Source: Shewanella japonica (GTDB lineage: Bacteria; Pseudomonadota; Gammaproteobacteria; Enterobacterales; Shewanellaceae). From it: DNA of 64,000 nucleotides. Of the stretch, positions 1 to 11,461 are shown piece by piece; the stretch's first letter is position 1; the number at the start of each line of letters is the position of its first letter. The DNA lies in contig NZ_CP020472.1 of the NCBI RefSeq assembly GCF_002075795.1, positions 3,765,001 to 3,829,000 of the forward strand, in the 5' to 3' direction. The notes beneath the pieces were generated by a model. The model did no database searches. It saw only the letters and a list, made by a program, of their open reading frames with translations, and had not been told where the DNA came from. The position numbers and the translations under genes were made by a program.

Positions 1-16
1 CAGTACGTTTTGGCAT
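1..16 (-). CDS. carB: Carbamoyl-phosphate synthase large subunit, first codons only
   Basis: Only the first five codons lie in the window. They read Met-Pro-Lys-Arg-Thr, the usual CarB N terminus in gammaproteobacteria. A GGAG motif sits about 12 nt upstream. The gene follows carA on the same strand after a 27-nt gap, the normal carAB operon order. CarB makes carbamoyl phosphate for arginine and pyrimidine synthesis from ammonia released by CarA. The call rests mainly on position and five residues. Confidence 0.75.
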
Positions 17-43
17 TGCTTCTATCTTCTCCGAGTGACCTAA

Positions 44-1189
44 CTATTTAGTGTTTTGACGAAATTGCTCAATCAATTCAATGAAATGATCAAACAAAGG
101 TGATGCATCCGTCGGTCCAGGGCTCGCTTCTGGATGCCCTTGGAAACTAAACGCAGGTTTATCAGTCAGGTGAATACCTTGTAATGACCCATCAAATAAT
201 GACTTATGTGTCACTTTAATATTCGCTGGTAACGTCGCTTCATCAGCAGCAAAACCATGGTTTTGGCTGGTGATCATCACATTACCTTTTTCGATATTGC
301 TGACAGGATGGTTGGCACCATGATGACCAAACTTCATTTTTAATGTTTTAGCCCCAGATGCTAGTGCAAGTAACTGGTGACCTAAACAAATACCAAACAC
401 TGGAATGTCAGTCTTTAGAATTTCTTGAATGGCTGTAATCGCATAATCGCATGGCTCTGGGTCACCTGGACCGTTTGACAGGAATATACCATCTGGATTC
501 ATTGCTAATACTTCTGCAGCAGAAGTTTGAGCAGGTACCACAGTCACATCACAACCACGGTCAACTAACATACGTAAAATGTTACGCTTAATACCGTAAT
601 CGAAAGCAACAACTTTATATTTAAGTTCTGATGCTGGTGTCTCATCAGGTAAACCGCCAACTAAACGCCAGCTAGCTTTACGCCATTGATAAGTAGACTC
701 AGTCGTCACTTCTTTGGCTAAGTCCATGCCTTTTAAACCAGGGAATGCCTTTGCTGCAGCTAATGCTTTAGCTTCATCGATATCGCCAACCATAATACAA
801 CCGGCTTGCGCACCCTTTTCACGTAAAATACGGGTTAATTTACGGGTATCGATATCCGCGATGCCGACAACATTATTTGATTTTAAGTAATCACTTAATG
901 ATTGTTGGTTACGGAAGTTGCTGGCTAATAGAGGTAAATCTCGGATGATAAGACCACAAGCATGAACTGAATCAGATTCAGTATCTTCATCATTTGTGCC
1001 GGTATTACCAATATGAGGGTAAGTTAAAGTTACGATCTGGCGAGAATATGACGGATCCGTTAGAATCTCTTGATAGCCTGTCATTGAAGTATTGAATACT
1101 ACTTCACCAACAGTGAGTCCATCGGCACCAATTGCTGTGCCAGAGAAAACGGTTCCATCTTCGAGTACGAGTAAGGCAGACTGTGTCAA
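44..1189 (-). CDS. carA: Carbamoyl-phosphate synthase small subunit (glutamine amidotransferase)
   Basis: CarA hydrolyses glutamine and passes ammonia to CarB for carbamoyl phosphate synthesis in the cytosol. The N-terminal half is the CPSase small-chain domain. The C-terminal half is a class I glutamine amidotransferase with the nucleophile Cys in FGICLGHQ and the His/Glu pair in [12 protein letters not shown] chose a TTG start at 1187-1189, giving 381 residues, because GGAGG lies 5 nt upstream; a longer reading with four extra residues would place that ribosome binding site inside the gene. No clear ArgR box was found upstream, only one isolated half-site-like TGAATTA near 1292. Confidence 0.97.
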   Translation of the reverse strand: MTQSALLVLEDGTVFSGTAIGADGLTVGEVVFNTSMTGYQEILTDPSYSRQIVTLTYPHIGNTGTNDEDTESDSVHACGLIIRDLPLLASNFRNQQSLSDYLKSNNVVGIADIDTRKLTRILREKGAQAGCIMVGDIDEAKALAAAKAFPGLKGMDLAKEVTTESTYQWRKASWRLVGGLPDETPASELKYKVVAFDYGIKRNILRMLVDRGCDVTVVPAQTSAAEVLAMNPDGIFLSNGPGDPEPCDYAITAIQEILKTDIPVFGICLGHQLLALASGAKTLKMKFGHHGANHPVSNIEKGNVMITSQNHGFAADEATLPANIKVTHKSLFDGSLQGIHLTDKPAFSFQGHPEASPGPTDASPLFDHFIELIEQFRQNTK

Positions 1190-1348
1190 CGCGACCTCCA
1201 AAAAATAAGAGCCAAGCCACTGAAATTATTTGTATTTAATTTTTACAAATCCACCAATTTACAAAATTTTGGCAAATTCCAGCGATTTTATATGAATTAA
1301 GTTAAAGCGTCTATGCTTAGTTATTTTATTTTGGGAAAAATAATTTCC

Positions 1349-1378
1349 AAAAAAAAACCACCAACGGTGGTTTTTTTA
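1349..1378 (-). terminator. Rho-independent terminator of dapB
   Basis: An inverted repeat AACCACC / GGTGGTT (1356-1362 and 1366-1372) with a 3-nt loop is flanked by A-runs on one side and T-runs on the other. It lies just past the dapB stop on the minus strand and 160 nt before the carA start, so it separates the two genes. Confidence 0.85.
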
Positions 1379-1382
1379 AATA

Positions 1383-2242
<860 letters not shown>

Positions 2243-2247
2243 TATCA

Positions 2248-2862
2248 TTAAACGATTGCTAATAATTCAACTTCGAATACCAACGCCGAGAATGGCGGGA
2301 TTGAAGCACCAGCACCACGTTCGCCGTAAGCTAAGTGTTGTGGAACGAATAATTTAAGCTTAGTACCAACTGGCATTAGTTGTAATGCTTCAGTCCAACC
2401 TGCGATAACACCAGGCACTGGGAATTCAGCTGGCTCACCACGAGTCACAGAGCTATCGAAAACGTCACCGTTGATGAAAGTACCGTGGTAATGTGCACGA
2501 ATAGTAGAATCAAGTGTTGGCTTCTCACCTTCACCTTGTGTGATCACTTCGTACTGAAGACCTGAGTCAGTCACAGTAACTTCGTCACGTTTAGCATTTT
2601 CAGCTAGGAAGTTTTCGCCTTCTGCAGAAGCAGCTTCAGCAGCTTCTTCTTGAGCAGCTTGTAAACGACGGCTGATTTCAGTGAAAGCCACTTGTAAGTC
2701 TTCCATTGCAACAGCGCTTTCTTTACCTTCAAACGCATCCGCTAGACCAGCTTGTACAGCAGGGATATCGATACCTTCGAAAGAGTTAGCTGCAAGTTGC
2801 TCACCCATTTGACGACCTACACCATAACTTGCTTGCTGTTCCATTGTGTTGAACTCTGACAT
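2248..2862 (-). CDS. fklB: FKBP-type peptidyl-prolyl cis-trans isomerase, FklB type
   Basis: This is a cytosolic prolyl isomerase of the FklB (FKBP22) type, 204 residues against 206 in E. coli. The first ~95 residues form the helical dimerisation domain (QASYGVGRQMGEQL near the start and an Ala/Glu-rich helix around 70-95). The rest is the FKBP domain, with VFDSSVTRGEPAEFPV and YGERGAGASIPPFSALVFEVEL typical of the active-site cleft. No signal peptide is visible, which separates it from periplasmic FkpA. It lies upstream of dapB but has its own terminator. Confidence 0.93.
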   Translation of the reverse strand: MSEFNTMEQQASYGVGRQMGEQLAANSFEGIDIPAVQAGLADAFEGKESAVAMEDLQVAFTEISRRLQAAQEEAAEAASAEGENFLAENAKRDEVTVTDSGLQYEVITQGEGEKPTLDSTIRAHYHGTFINGDVFDSSVTRGEPAEFPVPGVIAGWTEALQLMPVGTKLKLFVPQHLAYGERGAGASIPPFSALVFEVELLAIV

Positions 2863-2969
2863 AACTTATTTACTCTCAATTCATCAGTTAAAATTTGCGG
2901 GGCAGTTTAGCACACTTTACCACCTGATGTAGGCTAATCTGCGGTGATATTGACTATTTTTCATAAGCC

Positions 2970-3761
2970 TTATTTACATTGGGGCAATGACTGTTTTTTT
3001 GCAGCCAGATATAACGGGGATACTTTGTCTTGAAGTGCTTGTAAATCAGCTATTCGTGTAGAGTGTGACGGGTGAGTTGAAAACAATTCAGGCCCTTGTT
3101 CACCACCCGCTTTGGCCATGTTTTGCCATAAAGTGACACTCATTGCTGGATTAAAACCCGCTTTAGCCATTAACTCTAAGCCCAGCTCATCAGCTTCACT
3201 TTCTTGATCTCGTCCAAACGGTAATAAAATGCCAACTTGTGCCCCTAAACCCAGTCCCGCCATATACAAATCTTTATTCGCGACACCACCAGCACCTAAA
3301 GCAACGTCAGCAAGTTGAATACCCGTGTTCGTCATCTGTGAGCGAGAAACTTGCTCATTGCCGTGTCGAGCAAGAACATGGGCAACTTCGTGACCAACGA
3401 CAGTTGCTAACTGATCTTGGTCCGCAGCGACCTCAAGTAACCCGGTATAAACACCAATGTATCCACCAGGTAAAGCGAAAGCATTTACCTGCTTTGAGTC
3501 AAAAAGTACCACTTCCCATTGCTGGGTTTGGTCAGGTAGTACCGCTGTTATTCTATTGGCAACGCAATTTACATATGCCGTTTTTTGCTTATCTTGACTA
3601 ATTTTTTCAGATTTTTTCATGGCAACAAAAGATTGTTCACCCATCTGGCTCATTTTATTTTTATCAAATAACAACATTTGACTACGACCAGTGGGAGATT
3701 TATGGGTGGCACACGCTGACATCAACAGCGAAATAAATAACAGCGGCACTAACTTGTTCAT
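2970..3761 (-). CDS. M48 family metalloprotease, lipoprotein (LoiP/YggG-like)
   Basis: This is an envelope zinc protease of family M48. The N terminus is a lipoprotein signal peptide with the lipobox LMSAC (acylated Cys17), so the protein is probably anchored to the outer membrane facing the periplasm. The zinc motif HEVAH is at residues 124-128 and the third ligand Glu is in ESEADELG about 65 residues later. Length (263) and composition match E. coli LoiP, which degrades misfolded envelope proteins. The start is supported by AAAGGAT 5 nt upstream. It stands between fklB and dnaJ with separate 3-prime signals and shows no operon partner. Confidence 0.9.
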   Translation of the reverse strand: MNKLVPLLFISLLMSACATHKSPTGRSQMLLFDKNKMSQMGEQSFVAMKKSEKISQDKQKTAYVNCVANRITAVLPDQTQQWEVVLFDSKQVNAFALPGGYIGVYTGLLEVAADQDQLATVVGHEVAHVLARHGNEQVSRSQMTNTGIQLADVALGAGGVANKDLYMAGLGLGAQVGILLPFGRDQESEADELGLELMAKAGFNPAMSVTLWQNMAKAGGEQGPELFSTHPSHSTRIADLQALQDKVSPLYLAAKKQSLPQCK

Positions 3762-3913
3762 TTTATATCCTTTAAAATAATTCTTATTGGTGAGATAACT
3801 CTGTATTTATATGCATTATTTTAAACCAAAGCGCGGTTTAAATGCACGGCTCTATTGCTGCCTCTTTTCATCTAAGTCAACAAAGAAAGGAAGCGCTGTT
3901 CGAAAATCAAAAA

Positions 3914-3944
3914 AAAACTGCTTACCGAAGTAAGCAGTTTTTTG
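3914..3944 (-). terminator. Rho-independent terminator of dnaKJ
   Basis: Perfect 9-bp stem ACTGCTTAC (3917-3925) / GTAAGCAGT (3930-3938) with a CGAA tetraloop and long A and T runs on the two sides. It lies 32 nt beyond the dnaJ stop and could also work on the other strand. Confidence 0.92.
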
Positions 3945-3975
3945 ATACTCAATGAGTGAGTTCAGTTAATCACAA

Positions 3976-5106
3976 TTAGCTATTTAAATCGTGAAAGAAC
4001 TTCTTAACACCATCAAAGAATCCTTCAGCCTTTGGGCTATGCTTCTTTGACTCGCCTGTTAAGGTCGATTCAAATTCGCGAAGTAATTCTTTTTGTTTCT
4101 CATTTAAGTTAACAGGCGTTTCCATTACCACCTTACACAGCAAATCGCCAACGGCATGACTGCGTACAGACTTAACCCCTTTACCACGCATACGGAACAT
4201 ACGGCCCGTTTGAGTTTCTGTAGGGATCTTAAGGTTCACTTTGCCATCTAAGGTCGGAACTTCGATTTCGCCACCTAATGCAGCTTTGCTGAATGAGATT
4301 GGCACTTCACAATAAAGGTTATTACCATCTCGAGTGAAGATTGCATGGTCACGTACACTAACCTGAACATATAAATCTCCAGGAGGTGCACCAAACTCAC
4401 CCGCTTCACCTTCACCAGATAAACGAATACGGTCACCAGTATCAACACCAGCAGGGATCTTAACTGATAAGGTTTTGCTCTTTTCAACACGACCTTCACC
4501 ATGACATTTCTTACATGGGTCTTTAATGATCTTACCGCGACCATGACAAGTTGGACAGGCTTGCTGAACAGCAAAGAAACCTTGACGCATTTGTACTTGG
4601 CCTTGGCCATGACACGTGCCACAAGTCGTTGCTGAAGAACCTTTATTAGCACCGCTACCGTCACAGCTATCACAAGATGCTAACGTAGGAATGCGTAATT
4701 CTTTTGTAAGGCCACGAACGGCTTCTTCAAGCGAAAGTTCAAGGTTGTAACGTAAGTCACTGCCTCGAGCTGCTTGACGCTGACCACCGCCACGACGTCC
4801 GCCGCCAAAGATATCGCCAAACACATCACCGAAGATATCACCGAAATCGCCTGCACCACCATGGCCGCCGCCACGGTTAGGATCTACACCAGCATGACCA
4901 AATTGATCATAAGCCGCTTTTTTATTGGCATCGGTGAGAATTTCGTAAGCTTCTTTTACTTCTTTAAAGCTTGCTTCAGCTTCTTGATCGCCAGGGTTAC
5001 GGTCTGGATGAAACTTCATCGCCAAACGTTTATAGGCTTTTTTGATTTCTCGTTCACTGGCATCACGACCGATACCAAGAACTTCGTAATAATCTCGCTT
5101 TGACAT
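3976..5106 (-). CDS. dnaJ: Chaperone protein DnaJ
   Basis: DnaJ is the class A Hsp40 co-chaperone that delivers substrates to DnaK and stimulates its ATPase. Domains in order: J domain (HPD at 33-35), Gly/Phe-rich linker (about 75-110), four CxxCxGxG zinc-finger repeats (about 140-205), then the two beta-barrel substrate-binding domains and dimerisation end. Length is 376, the same as E. coli. It follows dnaK after an 87-nt gap that contains a GC-rich hairpin without a T tract, which may lower dnaJ expression relative to dnaK. Confidence 0.98.
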   Translation of the reverse strand: MSKRDYYEVLGIGRDASEREIKKAYKRLAMKFHPDRNPGDQEAEASFKEVKEAYEILTDANKKAAYDQFGHAGVDPNRGGGHGGAGDFGDIFGDVFGDIFGGGRRGGGQRQAARGSDLRYNLELSLEEAVRGLTKELRIPTLASCDSCDGSGANKGSSATTCGTCHGQGQVQMRQGFFAVQQACPTCHGRGKIIKDPCKKCHGEGRVEKSKTLSVKIPAGVDTGDRIRLSGEGEAGEFGAPPGDLYVQVSVRDHAIFTRDGNNLYCEVPISFSKAALGGEIEVPTLDGKVNLKIPTETQTGRMFRMRGKGVKSVRSHAVGDLLCKVVMETPVNLNEKQKELLREFESTLTGESKKHSPKAEGFFDGVKKFFHDLNS

Positions 5107-5139
5107 AATCTCAGTTTTCTCAAGCAGGTATTGTACGAA

Positions 5140-5168
5140 CGGGCGTTAGAGATTTCTCCCAACGCCCG
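5140..5168 (-). other. Intercistronic hairpin between dnaK and dnaJ
   Basis: CGGGCGTT (5140-5147) pairs with AACGCCCG (5161-5168), and an inner GAGA/TCTC pair extends the stem. There is no T run, so it is not a standard terminator. It may protect the upstream dnaK message from exonucleases or mark a processing site. Confidence 0.6.
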
Positions 5169-5193
5169 CCTGAAAGTTAACTAAAAATTTAGC

Positions 5194-7113
5194 TTACTTT
5201 TTGTCGTCTTTTACTTCTTCAAACTCAGCATCAACAACGTCATCTTCAGGCTTAGCTTCTTGAGCATCTTGTGCAGGCGCTTCACCTTGTTGTGCTTGTG
5301 CATTTGCTTGAGCAATTTCCATTAACTTAGCAGATGCTTCCATTAATGCTTGTGTCGCTTTATCAATTGCTTCTTTGTCGTTACCTTTAGTTGCGGTATC
5401 AACTTCAGCCATTGCAGCTTCAATTTTCTCTTTGTCTTCGCTTGGTAATGCGTCACCCGCTTCTTCGATTTGCTTCTTCGTAGCGTGAACCATACCATCA
5501 GCTTGGTTACGTGCTTGAACTAGCTCTTCGAATTTAGCATCTTCATCAGCATGCGCTTCAGCATCACGAACCATTTGCTCTACTTCTTCATCAGATAAAC
5601 CAGAGTTTGCCTTGATGGTGATGTTTTGCGCTTTGCCCGTTTTCTTATCCGTTGCAGACACGTTTAAGATACCATCGGCATCAATGTCGAATACAACTTC
5701 AATTTGTGGCTGACCACGTGGAGCTGGCTCAATACCTTCAAGGTTAAATTGACCTAAAGATTTGTTGTAGCTCGCTTGCTTACGCTCACCTTGCAATACG
5801 TGAATAGTCACAGCAGCTTGGTTGTCATCAGCAGTTGAGAACGTTTGCGATGCTTTTGTTGGGATAGTGGTGTTTTTCTCGATTAGACGAGTCATTACAC
5901 TACCCATAGTTTCGATACCGAATGAAAGTGGTGTTACGTCAAGTAACAATACATCTTTCACATCACCAGAAAGAACACCTGCTTGAATTGCCGCACCTAC
6001 TGCAACAGCTTCATCAGGGTTAACGTCTTTACGTGGCTCTTTACCGAAGAAATCAGTTACTGCAGCCTGTACTTTAGGCATACGTGTTTGACCACCAACT
6101 AAGATAACTTCATTGATGTCAGATACTGATAAGTCTGCATCTGCTAACGCAACTTTTAACGGCTCTAAAGAACGTTGAATTAGATCTTCAACTAAAGACT
6201 CTAATTTAGCGCGAGTCACTTTAACAACTAAATGCTTAGGACCTGTTGCATCAGCAGTGATGTATGGCAGGTTAACTTCAGTTTGAGTTGTGCTTGAAAG
6301 TTCAATCTTAGCTTTTTCAGCTGCTTCTTTAACACGTTGCATTGCTAATGGGTCATTACGTAAATCTAGACCTTGTTCTTTTTTGAACTCATCAGCTAAG
6401 TAGTTAATTAAACGGTTATCGAAATCTTCACCACCTAAGTGAGTGTCACCGTTAGTAGCAAGTACTTCGAACGTTTGGTCACCGTCGTTGCTATCGATTT
6501 CAATGATAGAGATATCGAAAGTACCACCACCTAAATCGTATACAGCAACAACGTTGTCGCCTTGTTTCTTATCGATACCGTAAGCAAGTGCAGCAGCAGT
6601 TGGTTCGTTGATGATACGTTTAACATCAAGACCAGCAATACGACCAGCATCTTTAGTTGCTTGACGTTGTGAATCGTTAAAGTATGCAGGAACAGTAATA
6701 ACTGCTTCTGTTACTTCTTCACCTAAAAAGTCTTCTGCAGTCTTTTTCATCTTTTTCAAGATTTCAGCAGAAACTTGTGGTGGAGCCATTTTCTTACCGT
6801 GTGCTTCAACCCATGCATCACCATTGTCTGTACCAATGATTTTGAAAGGCATGACGTCTACGTCACGTTGAACTTCGTCATCTTTAAAACGACGACCGAT
6901 TAAACGCTTAATCGCGAAGAAAGTGTTAGTTGGGTTGGTAACCGCTTGACGTTTAGCTGGTGAACCTACCAATGTTTCATCTTCAGTGTATGCGATGATA
7001 GAAGAAGTAGTACGTTCGCCTTCAGCATTCTCAATTACGCGAGCTTTGTCGCCATCAAGGACAGCTACACAAGAGTTTGTTGTGCCTAAGTCAATACCAA
7101 TAATTTTGCCCAT
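5194..7113 (-). CDS. dnaK: Chaperone protein DnaK (Hsp70)
   Basis: DnaK is the ATP-dependent cytosolic Hsp70. The nucleotide-binding domain (1 to about 385) shows [14 protein letters not shown], the phosphate motif [13 protein letters not shown] and [12 protein letters not shown]. The inter-domain linker DVLLLDVTP is near 390. The substrate-binding domain and helical lid end in the conserved EEVKDD tail after a Gln/Ala-rich stretch. Length 639 is close to the E. coli 638. GGAG sits 7 nt before the ATG. Expression should be heat-shock controlled from the sigma-32 promoter at 7165-7193. dnaJ follows on the same strand; grpE is not adjacent. Confidence 0.99.
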   Translation of the reverse strand: MGKIIGIDLGTTNSCVAVLDGDKARVIENAEGERTTSSIIAYTEDETLVGSPAKRQAVTNPTNTFFAIKRLIGRRFKDDEVQRDVDVMPFKIIGTDNGDAWVEAHGKKMAPPQVSAEILKKMKKTAEDFLGEEVTEAVITVPAYFNDSQRQATKDAGRIAGLDVKRIINEPTAAALAYGIDKKQGDNVVAVYDLGGGTFDISIIEIDSNDGDQTFEVLATNGDTHLGGEDFDNRLINYLADEFKKEQGLDLRNDPLAMQRVKEAAEKAKIELSSTTQTEVNLPYITADATGPKHLVVKVTRAKLESLVEDLIQRSLEPLKVALADADLSVSDINEVILVGGQTRMPKVQAAVTDFFGKEPRKDVNPDEAVAVGAAIQAGVLSGDVKDVLLLDVTPLSFGIETMGSVMTRLIEKNTTIPTKASQTFSTADDNQAAVTIHVLQGERKQASYNKSLGQFNLEGIEPAPRGQPQIEVVFDIDADGILNVSATDKKTGKAQNITIKANSGLSDEEVEQMVRDAEAHADEDAKFEELVQARNQADGMVHATKKQIEEAGDALPSEDKEKIEAAMAEVDTATKGNDKEAIDKATQALMEASAKLMEIAQANAQAQQGEAPAQDAQEAKPEDDVVDAEFEEVKDDKK

Positions 7114-7164
7114 GAGGATCTCCGAAATATAAATTTTAGTGTTACTAATTTGCTTATGGTTGTT

Positions 7165-7193
7165 GATATGGGGTCAGGATTATTAATTTCAAG
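7165..7193 (-). promoter_or_regulatory. Sigma-32 heat-shock promoter of dnaKJ
   Basis: On the minus strand CTTGAAA (complement of 7187-7193) is followed after exactly 13 nt by CCCCATAT (complement of 7166-7173). This is almost the consensus for RpoH promoters. Predicted initiation near 7158 gives a leader of about 45 nt to dnaK. Confidence 0.93.
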
Positions 7194-7385
7194 TCCTAAT
7201 TTTTTAGCCTCTCATATCAGCCTTAATGCATATATTGGGACAGCGATCTGAATTACAAGGGGGAAGATCGAAATTTTTATTAAAAATATATTAAGGATCG
7301 ATAAATAAACCGTGCACCACTTTTGCATATTGCATACAATCCTCACATTAACCGATAGCAACCTCATCATTTCACTGGAAAGGCC

Positions 7386-8285
7386 GTGTCAAATACTACT
7401 CTCGCATACCTATATGGCCTGCTGGCTGTGTTACTTTGGTCAACTGTCGCCACAGCATTCAAAATTGCATTAGGCTACTTCACCCCATTGCAACTTGTAT
7501 TTGTTGCCGTGATGACATCAATACTTGCTCTTGGCATTATTGTCACCTTTCAAGGAAAACTCACTTTAATCTCAAAGCAATTGAAACGTCGTCCGTTATT
7601 TTATTTGTTTACGGGACTGTTAAACCCTTTTCTTTATTACTATGTGTTATTTGAAGCTTATGATCTTCTACCAGCGCAACAAGCGTTGTCACTCAACTAT
7701 ACTTGGGCAATTTTATTACCGATATTAGCTGTGCCTTTATTAGGTCATAAGCTCACTAAGATAGATTCTGTTGCGGCAATCATCGCTTATGCCGGAGTGT
7801 ATGTTATTGCCACAGGCGGCAATATCCGTGAATTTAATTTCGAAAGCCCTACAGGAATAGCCTTTGTATTAAGTAGCACAGTGATTTGGTGCCTTTACTG
7901 GGTTATTAATACTAAAGATGATGGTGATGCAATCGTTAGCCTGTTGCTCAGTTTCTTAATTGGTTTGCCATTTGTCACTGTGGCAATGATGTTACACCAA
8001 CCTATTGAATCCATCAGTTGGCAAGCTCTAGGGGCTGGCATGTATGTTGGTTTGTTCGAGATGGGGTTAACTTTCGTGTTGTGGCTAATGGCACTTAAAA
8101 CAACACAGAAAACGGCCAACATTACCACCTTAGTTTTTTTAACGCCTGTATTATCTGTTGGCCTTATTGCTGTTATCTTAAAAGAGCACATAACCATTAG
8201 CACCTACATTGGCTTGTGTTTTATTTTGACGGGCTTAATGCTGCAAAAATTATTACCTCGATTACTAAAAACTAATAACCCGTAA
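7386..8285 (+). CDS. EamA/DMT family inner-membrane transporter
   Basis: A drug/metabolite transporter with two EamA repeats and about ten hydrophobic helices across 299 residues. The first repeat starts LAYLYGLLAVLLWSTVATAFK and the second begins near residue 155. The substrate cannot be told from sequence; relatives export amino acids, nucleosides or other small metabolites. The start is GTG at 7386 with GGAAAGG just upstream (7377-7383). It is divergent from dnaK and appears monocistronic. Confidence 0.85.
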   Translation: MSNTTLAYLYGLLAVLLWSTVATAFKIALGYFTPLQLVFVAVMTSILALGIIVTFQGKLTLISKQLKRRPLFYLFTGLLNPFLYYYVLFEAYDLLPAQQALSLNYTWAILLPILAVPLLGHKLTKIDSVAAIIAYAGVYVIATGGNIREFNFESPTGIAFVLSSTVIWCLYWVINTKDDGDAIVSLLLSFLIGLPFVTVAMMLHQPIESISWQALGAGMYVGLFEMGLTFVLWLMALKTTQKTANITTLVFLTPVLSVGLIAVILKEHITISTYIGLCFILTGLMLQKLLPRLLKTNNP

Positions 8286-8412
8286 TAAAACAGCGATAAG
8301 CTCGATTAAGCTAACATTCAACTGGTACATCCTCTTATTGATAGTTGATTGCTTCATCATTACTTGCTACTAATATATTGTACAAATATTCAACTACATG
8401 GAGAACTGGGCA

Positions 8413-8748
8413 ATGGGAATGCCACGTTGGAATTTAAGCGATACGATTGAGCGAAAAATAAGGCTTAGCAGTTTAGTGGTCACTGCATTAATCATATTCT
8501 ACGAACTGTTAAATGGCGATATTTCGACACAATTTCCAGCGATGTACCTATGTGTTTTTGTATTCCCTGCGGTGTATTTTACAAATAAGACTCAAGACAA
8601 ATACTTTCCATTGCTAAAAGAATATGTTCAAGCAACTCGCATCGTTGCCATCTTTATGACTTTAGCCAGCTTGTGCGTTTGGGGTTATGCCACTTATTTA
8701 AGGCTCTCTATCCCTCCTATGCCCAGCCATCTTATTTATAATATGTAG
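8413..8748 (+). CDS. Small membrane protein of unknown function
   Basis: I do not recognise this 111-residue protein. It has three hydrophobic stretches, about residues 20-35, 45-60 and 80-100 (FPAMYLCVFVFPAVYF is the middle one), so it is probably an inner-membrane protein. An upstream ATG at 8398 is in frame, but GGAG at 8400-8403 sits inside that reading and 9 nt before the ATG at 8413, which I prefer. The gene stands alone between the EamA transporter and a bidirectional terminator. Confidence 0.65.
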   Translation: MGMPRWNLSDTIERKIRLSSLVVTALIIFYELLNGDISTQFPAMYLCVFVFPAVYFTNKTQDKYFPLLKEYVQATRIVAIFMTLASLCVWGYATYLRLSIPPMPSHLIYNM

Positions 8749-8803
8749 ATCTAGCAGTTACTTTCTGCATTCAAGTCATTAGCTTTTCCACATTGCTAAA
8801 ACA

Positions 8804-8825
8804 AAAAAGCACCGAAGTGCTTTTT
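8804..8825. terminator. Bidirectional terminator between convergent genes
   Basis: AAAAAGCAC / GTGCTTTTT with a CGAA tetraloop. It serves the small membrane-protein gene on the plus strand and proA on the minus strand, whose stop is 28 nt away. Confidence 0.85.
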
Positions 8826-8852
8826 GTATAAAAACGAAGTCGAAACCCCAAC

Positions 8853-10121
8853 TCATTTTCTTGCTGTGTAATCGCCAGTTGCAAGCCATTTATAGGTCGT
8901 TAATGCATCCAACGCCATTGGTCCACGGGCATGTAACTTTTGTGTACTTACGGCAACTTCAGCTCCTAAGCCAAATTGAGAGCCATCGGTGAACCTAGTA
9001 CTGGCATTGACATACACAGCAGCAGAATCAACTTCATTCAAAAAATGGGTCGTTGCATGAATATCATCAGATAAAATGGCTTCTGAGTGTCCGCTTGAAT
9101 GCTTTCTAATATGCTCAATAGCATCATCAATATTACTGACGACTTTGACACCTAAGGTCAAGGATAACCACTCTGTAGAATAGCTCTCATCAGTTGCTGA
9201 ATGTAGCTCAAAAGCAGGGCTATCAACTAAGGCTTTGGTTTTATCACAGGTATAAAAACTCACCCCTAATGCGGCCATTTCTTCAAATAATCTAGGTAAG
9301 TATTCTGCAGCAATCGCTTCATGAATCAACAAAGTATCTAGCGCATTACATACAGTAGGGCGTTGTACTTTAGCGTTAATGATCACTTCTGCACTGCGAC
9401 TGAGATCGGCCATTTTATCCAGGTATAAATGACAAATACCAATCCCACCTAAAATGACAGGAATACTGGCTTTTTCAGCACATAAGCGCTGCAAAGTTTG
9501 ACCACCACGAGGAATAATCATGTCTACATATTGATCTAATGTCAGTAAGCCAGTTACGAGTTCACGATCGGTTGAATTAATCAGCTGCACAGCATCTTCT
9601 GGCAAACCTTGAATTCGCAGGGCTTGGCGAATGACATCACTTAACACTTGGTTTGAGGTGAGCGTTTCTTTACCGCCACGCAAGATAACGGCATTACCCG
9701 TTTTAAGTGCTAATACTGCAATATCTACTGTCACATTGGGACGTGCTTCATAAATAACCCCAACGACACCTAAAGGCACTCTGCGTTGGGTAAGGCGTAA
9801 GCCATTATCTAACAATTGACTTGCCGACTCACTACCAACAGGATCTGCTAGATTAATGACATTATCAATATCCGCAATAATGCCTGCCAATCTTGGTTTA
9901 TCAAGTAATAAACGATCAATCATCGCATCAGTTAGCCCATTCTGCTTAGCTGCTGCGACATCTTTAGCATTGGCAGATAATATCGCATCAGTATTCAATG
10001 TCAGTTGTTCGCTAATGCAATGTAGTAGTGCTGATTTTTGTTGGCTTGATAGATTAGCTAGTTGAAAACTTGCAGTTTTAGCTTGCTGACCTAATGTTTG
10101 CAAATATTGCTGATTCGACAT
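8853..10121 (-). CDS. proA: Gamma-glutamyl phosphate reductase
   Basis: ProA reduces L-glutamyl 5-phosphate to glutamate semialdehyde with NADPH, the second step of proline synthesis. It belongs to the aldehyde dehydrogenase superfamily; the catalytic Cys lies in [13 protein letters not shown] and cofactor-binding sequence in [18 protein letters not shown] start it at the ATG at 10121 (422 residues) because AGGA lies 7 nt upstream. The longer reading begins inside proB and has no such site. It follows proB with a 16-nt gap, so the two are cotranscribed. Confidence 0.97.
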   Translation of the reverse strand: MSNQQYLQTLGQQAKTASFQLANLSSQQKSALLHCISEQLTLNTDAILSANAKDVAAAKQNGLTDAMIDRLLLDKPRLAGIIADIDNVINLADPVGSESASQLLDNGLRLTQRRVPLGVVGVIYEARPNVTVDIAVLALKTGNAVILRGGKETLTSNQVLSDVIRQALRIQGLPEDAVQLINSTDRELVTGLLTLDQYVDMIIPRGGQTLQRLCAEKASIPVILGGIGICHLYLDKMADLSRSAEVIINAKVQRPTVCNALDTLLIHEAIAAEYLPRLFEEMAALGVSFYTCDKTKALVDSPAFELHSATDESYSTEWLSLTLGVKVVSNIDDAIEHIRKHSSGHSEAILSDDIHATTHFLNEVDSAAVYVNASTRFTDGSQFGLGAEVAVSTQKLHARGPMALDALTTYKWLATGDYTARK

Positions 10122-10137
10122 TTTTTTGTCCTGTAAA

Positions 10138-11247
10138 TTATTCATCTAGTAATACCATGTCATTACGATGTACAACGGCCACGCCATAGTTATAACCGAG
10201 TAAACTTTCTATCTCGTTTGAGTGTTTACCTGCGATTAAAGCTAAAGCACTTGCACAATATCGGCTCATCCCTTTTGCGAGTACCTTACCTTTTTCATCG
10301 ACTAACATTATCGGCGCACCACGCTCAAATTTGCCTTCTACTTTTATAATGCCTTTTGATAATAAACTTCTACCGTTTTGTGTGACGGCAACTGATGCGC
10401 CAGAATCCAACACTAAGCGCCCTTCTGATGCTGGACCTGCTAAAATCCATTGTTTGCGACTTTCTAGCGGATTATCAATAGCACTAAAATGTGTTCCTAC
10501 GGGTTCTTTATTGGCCACTTTTGTGATGACATTGAGATGATGCCCAGAAGCTATAACGACCTCAATGCCTGCACGTCTAGCAATGTCAGCCGCTTCGAGC
10601 TTTGTCGCCATTCCTCCCGTGCCCAACCCTGAAACAGCCCCGCCAGCGAGCGAGCGTAAATCAGCATCAATATTTTTTACCGACGAGATAAGCTTGGCAT
10701 CAGGGTTGGTTCGAGGGTCAGCATCAAATAAACCCTTTTGATCCGTTAATAACACCAATAAATCTGCGTCACAAAGTAGTGCTGCGCGAGCGGATAAATT
10801 ATCGTTATCGCCAACTTTAATTTCGTTAGTCGCAACCGCATCATTTTCATTAATGATTGGAATAATATTATTATCTAGCAAGGCGTTGAGCGTATCTCTA
10901 GCGTTAAGGTATCTCTCTCTATCTCGCAAGTCTGCACGAGTCAGTAATAACTGTCCGACATGCAGACCGTATATGCTGAACAATTCAGACCAAGCTAAAA
11001 TCAGCTGGCTTTGCCCTACGGCTGCTAACAATTGCTTATTGGGCATCGTATCGGGAAGTACGGGGTATTGCAGATGTTCACGTCCGGCAGCTATTGCGCC
11101 TGAAGTACATAATACGACTTCAACGCCTGAGTGCATTAACAAAGCCATTTGTCTAGCCAATTCAACCATATGCGCTTTATCAAGGCTTCTGCTGCCTGAT
11201 GTGAGCACACTGGTGCCTAACTTGATTACGATCCGCTGGTAACCCAT
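10138..11247 (-). CDS. proB: Glutamate 5-kinase
   Basis: ProB phosphorylates glutamate to glutamyl 5-phosphate, the first and feedback-regulated step of proline synthesis. The amino-acid kinase domain (1 to about 255) contains [22 protein letters not shown] and [14 protein letters not shown]-terminal PUA domain follows from about 275. Length 369 fits the two-domain form. TAAGG sits 5 nt before the ATG. First gene of proBA. Confidence 0.97.
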   Translation of the reverse strand: MGYQRIVIKLGTSVLTSGSRSLDKAHMVELARQMALLMHSGVEVVLCTSGAIAAGREHLQYPVLPDTMPNKQLLAAVGQSQLILAWSELFSIYGLHVGQLLLTRADLRDRERYLNARDTLNALLDNNIIPIINENDAVATNEIKVGDNDNLSARAALLCDADLLVLLTDQKGLFDADPRTNPDAKLISSVKNIDADLRSLAGGAVSGLGTGGMATKLEAADIARRAGIEVVIASGHHLNVITKVANKEPVGTHFSAIDNPLESRKQWILAGPASEGRLVLDSGASVAVTQNGRSLLSKGIIKVEGKFERGAPIMLVDEKGKVLAKGMSRYCASALALIAGKHSNEIESLLGYNYGVAVVHRNDMVLLDE

Positions 11248-11368
11248 TTGTACCTTATCCCAACAAAAATTGTTTAATGAAAGATTTTTATACCTAATAA
11301 ATACAGAAAATAACAGCTATCCATTACTAGGGATAAATATATTCACTGTTAAATTTTAGATGACGCAC

Positions 11369-11397
11369 AAAAAAGGGCTATGCATTGCATAACCCTT
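11369..11397 (-). terminator. Terminator downstream of the NCS2 permease gene
   Basis: AAGGGCTATGC / GCATAACCCTT with one C-A mismatch and a 3-nt loop, followed on the minus strand by TTTTT. It lies about 65 nt past the permease stop and upstream of proB. Confidence 0.75.
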
Positions 11398-11461
11398 AAT
11401 ATAAACATAACAAAGCCATCGAATATTGCTTTACACGCGATAACGACTGCTACATACCATT

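Noticed and set aside
1202..1348. ArgR boxes before carA
   Set aside because: Only one weak half-site was found, not a pair.
4275..4874. Long alternative frames inside dnaJ and other conserved genes
   Set aside because: They are shadows of well-supported genes in other frames, with no ribosome sites and biased composition.
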